Part shown: positions 6,802-7,730 of the stretch, piece after piece
How the letters are laid out: the number at the start of each line of letters is the position of its first letter
Numbering within the stretch: the stretch's first letter is position 1
Source of the DNA: an uncultured Paracoccaceae bacterium
GTDB lineage: Bacteria > Pseudomonadota > Alphaproteobacteria > Rhodobacterales > Rhodobacteraceae
Assembly (NCBI GenBank): GCA_937916485.1
Contig: CALFSV010000305.1
Span: 1 to 7,730 of the forward strand
Reading direction: 5' to 3'
Length of the DNA: 7,730 bases
Program-made: the position numbers and the translations under genes
The notes under the pieces: generated by a model
The model's database searches: none
Seen by the model: only the letters and a program-made list of their open reading frames with translations
Told to the model about the DNA's origin: nothing

Positions 6802-6821
6802 GCCAATTTTTGGCGTGCACA
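6790..6821 (-). terminator. Candidate intrinsic terminator after the TTT receptor gene
   Basis: On the minus strand a perfect 12-bp stem (TGTGCACGCCAA with TTGGCGTGCACA, 6821-6795) closes a three-base AAA loop and is followed directly by TTTTT (6794-6790), then AAATG. It starts 9 nt after the TAA of the receptor gene. Stem strength and U-tract fit a rho-independent terminator, though the U-run is short. It would separate the receptor from ubiD fully or conditionally. Confidence 0.65.
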
Positions 6822-6830
6822 AATCGGTTT

Positions 6831-7730
6831 TTATTTTGCAGAACCTGCACCAGATGTATCAATAGCAACCCGAGCTGCTGCAAGCATCTCTTCACTGGAA
6901 GCCATCAACTCAGCTGTAATTGCATTTAATTCTTCCCCTGTTGCGGGAGTTATAATCGCGTTACGTTTCTTTGCTTCGGCAAGAAACGCCTCATCCTTAA
7001 TCATCATTTGGAATGCTTCACGGATCCCTTTGACAATATATTCTGGGGTATCAGGGTGAATCATCATTGAACGGCCAATTGCTGCTGTTGCACCTAGGTA
7101 GCGTAGCACTTTTTTACCCATGGGATCATCTGTAAGCTCCTGCATTAGAGGAACATCAGGCATCCCAGCATCGCGTTCCAAGCCAGTTTGGATGAGGATA
7201 TTCATAGCTCCATCACCTAGATCACCTGGGTCGGATACAAACGAAGCATAGTTTTGTGAGTACATATCTGCTTCACCACGAAGTGACGCCATCACTGTCG
7301 CTTGTGATCCCTTATATCCAGCAATCAACTTCAAGTTGAGCCCAGCAATATTCTTTAGGGCTGCTGCTTGTTGCGCTGCTCTAGCATTTTTTCCAGTGCA
7401 GGCTACAACGAGCTCTTGCCCACGCATTTCTTCAACAGTTTTTGCTTTGTCAGCACGCACGGCAAACCCTACATTTGCGGTTGAAAAACGGCCAATATAC
7501 TGAAAGTTTTTTGCATCCCAGCTAGCAGCTTTAGGTCGCATATGCTGGATCTGTCCAAGCGTATCTGGGAACACGCCAAGCGCCAAACCATCTGGCTCAG
7601 TCTTGTTTAGGAAGAAGGCTGCACCCTTACGGCCACCTCCACCAGGTCTGTGCTGGACAATGATATTCGGGTTGCCAGGTATGTGCTTGCCCATAAACTC
7701 TGCAGCAAGTTGGGAATATAAATCATATGA
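6831..7730 (-). CDS. TTT-family (TctC/Bug) periplasmic solute receptor, 5' end outside window
   Basis: The frame is open from the right edge to TAA at 6833-6831 and gives 299 residues. A Met at 7694 is internal, because the 12 codons before it (beginning S-Y-D-L-Y) already match the family. Counting from the first visible residue, YDLYSQLA (2-9), GKHIPGNP (14-21) and QHRPGGGG (26-33) are hallmarks of a common TctC subgroup. The missing part should be about 25-45 aa: the export signal and the first strand. Such proteins bind organic acids in the periplasm and deliver them to a TctA/TctB permease, or act alone as sensors. No tctA or tctB is in the window; they may lie upstream, beyond the right edge. 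Adjacency to ubiD suggests that an aromatic or similar acid is the ligand, an inference from context only. It is followed by a strong hairpin that may end or modulate the transcript. Confidence 0.9.
   Translation of the reverse strand, partial: SYDLYSQLAAEFMGKHIPGNPNIIVQHRPGGGGRKGAAFFLNKTEPDGLALGVFPDTLGQIQHMRPKAASWDAKNFQYIGRFSTANVGFAVRADKAKTVEEMRGQELVVACTGKNARAAQQAAALKNIAGLNLKLIAGYKGSQATVMASLRGEADMYSQNYASFVSDPGDLGDGAMNILIQTGLERDAGMPDVPLMQELTDDPMGKKVLRYLGATAAIGRSMMIHPDTPEYIVKGIREAFQMMIKDEAFLAEAKKRNAIITPATGEELNAITAELMASSEEMLAAARVAIDTSGAGSAK

Noticed and set aside
7692..7694. Met at 7694 as the start of the TTT receptor.
   Set aside because: Upstream in-frame codons to the window edge already match the family, and a start here would remove the export signal. 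The gene is treated as cut by the edge.

Overview
The window reads as an accessory catabolic locus of a Gram-negative bacterium, most likely an alphaproteobacterium. The evidence is the gene content: xanthine-dehydrogenase-family molybdenum hydroxylases, a TTT-type (TctC/Bug) solute receptor, a FadR/FCD GntR regulator, a UbiD decarboxylase and an AbrB-family membrane protein. Moderate-to-low GC by eye, weak Shine-Dalgarno sequences and tight packing would suit a marine alphaproteobacterium of the SAR116 or Rhodospirillales kind. That assignment is inference from style and content only.

Layout. Positions 1-631 (minus) hold the first 210 codons of a molybdopterin-binding large subunit (CoxL/XdhB type), cut by the left edge. 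A 263-bp divergent intergenic region (632-894) separates it from a second, complete large subunit on the plus strand (895-3201, 768 aa). The plus gene has a good candidate sigma-70 promoter at 805-832 and a candidate operator overlapping the -35. It converges, with 10 bp between stops, on a minus-strand block that reads from right to left: the C-terminal 299 codons of a TTT receptor (6831-7730, cut by the right edge), a 77-bp gap full of nested palindromes, ubiD (6753-5122), an abrB-family gene overlapping ubiD by 17 bp (5138-4017), a 127-bp gap with its own candidate promoter, and gntR (3889-3212). No gene-free stretch exceeds 300 bp. I saw no tRNA, rRNA, CRISPR array, insertion sequence or origin.

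How the genes may work together (inference). The receptor would capture an organic, probably aromatic or heteroaromatic, acid. UbiD, using prenylated FMN made elsewhere, would decarboxylate or reversibly carboxylate it. The AbrB-family protein would move a substrate or product across the inner membrane. One or both molybdenum hydroxylases would insert water-derived oxygen into the ring or an aldehyde-like carbon. The GntR protein would sense a pathway acid. Furan-dicarboxylate and furoate catabolism (a UbiD plus a molybdenum dehydrogenase) is a known precedent for this enzyme pairing, but the substrate here cannot be read from the sequence.

The most unusual non-coding signal is at 6775-6821. 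Three copies of GTGCAC form two strong, mutually exclusive hairpins between the receptor gene and ubiD; one has the form of an intrinsic terminator. This could be an attenuator or a phased operator array.
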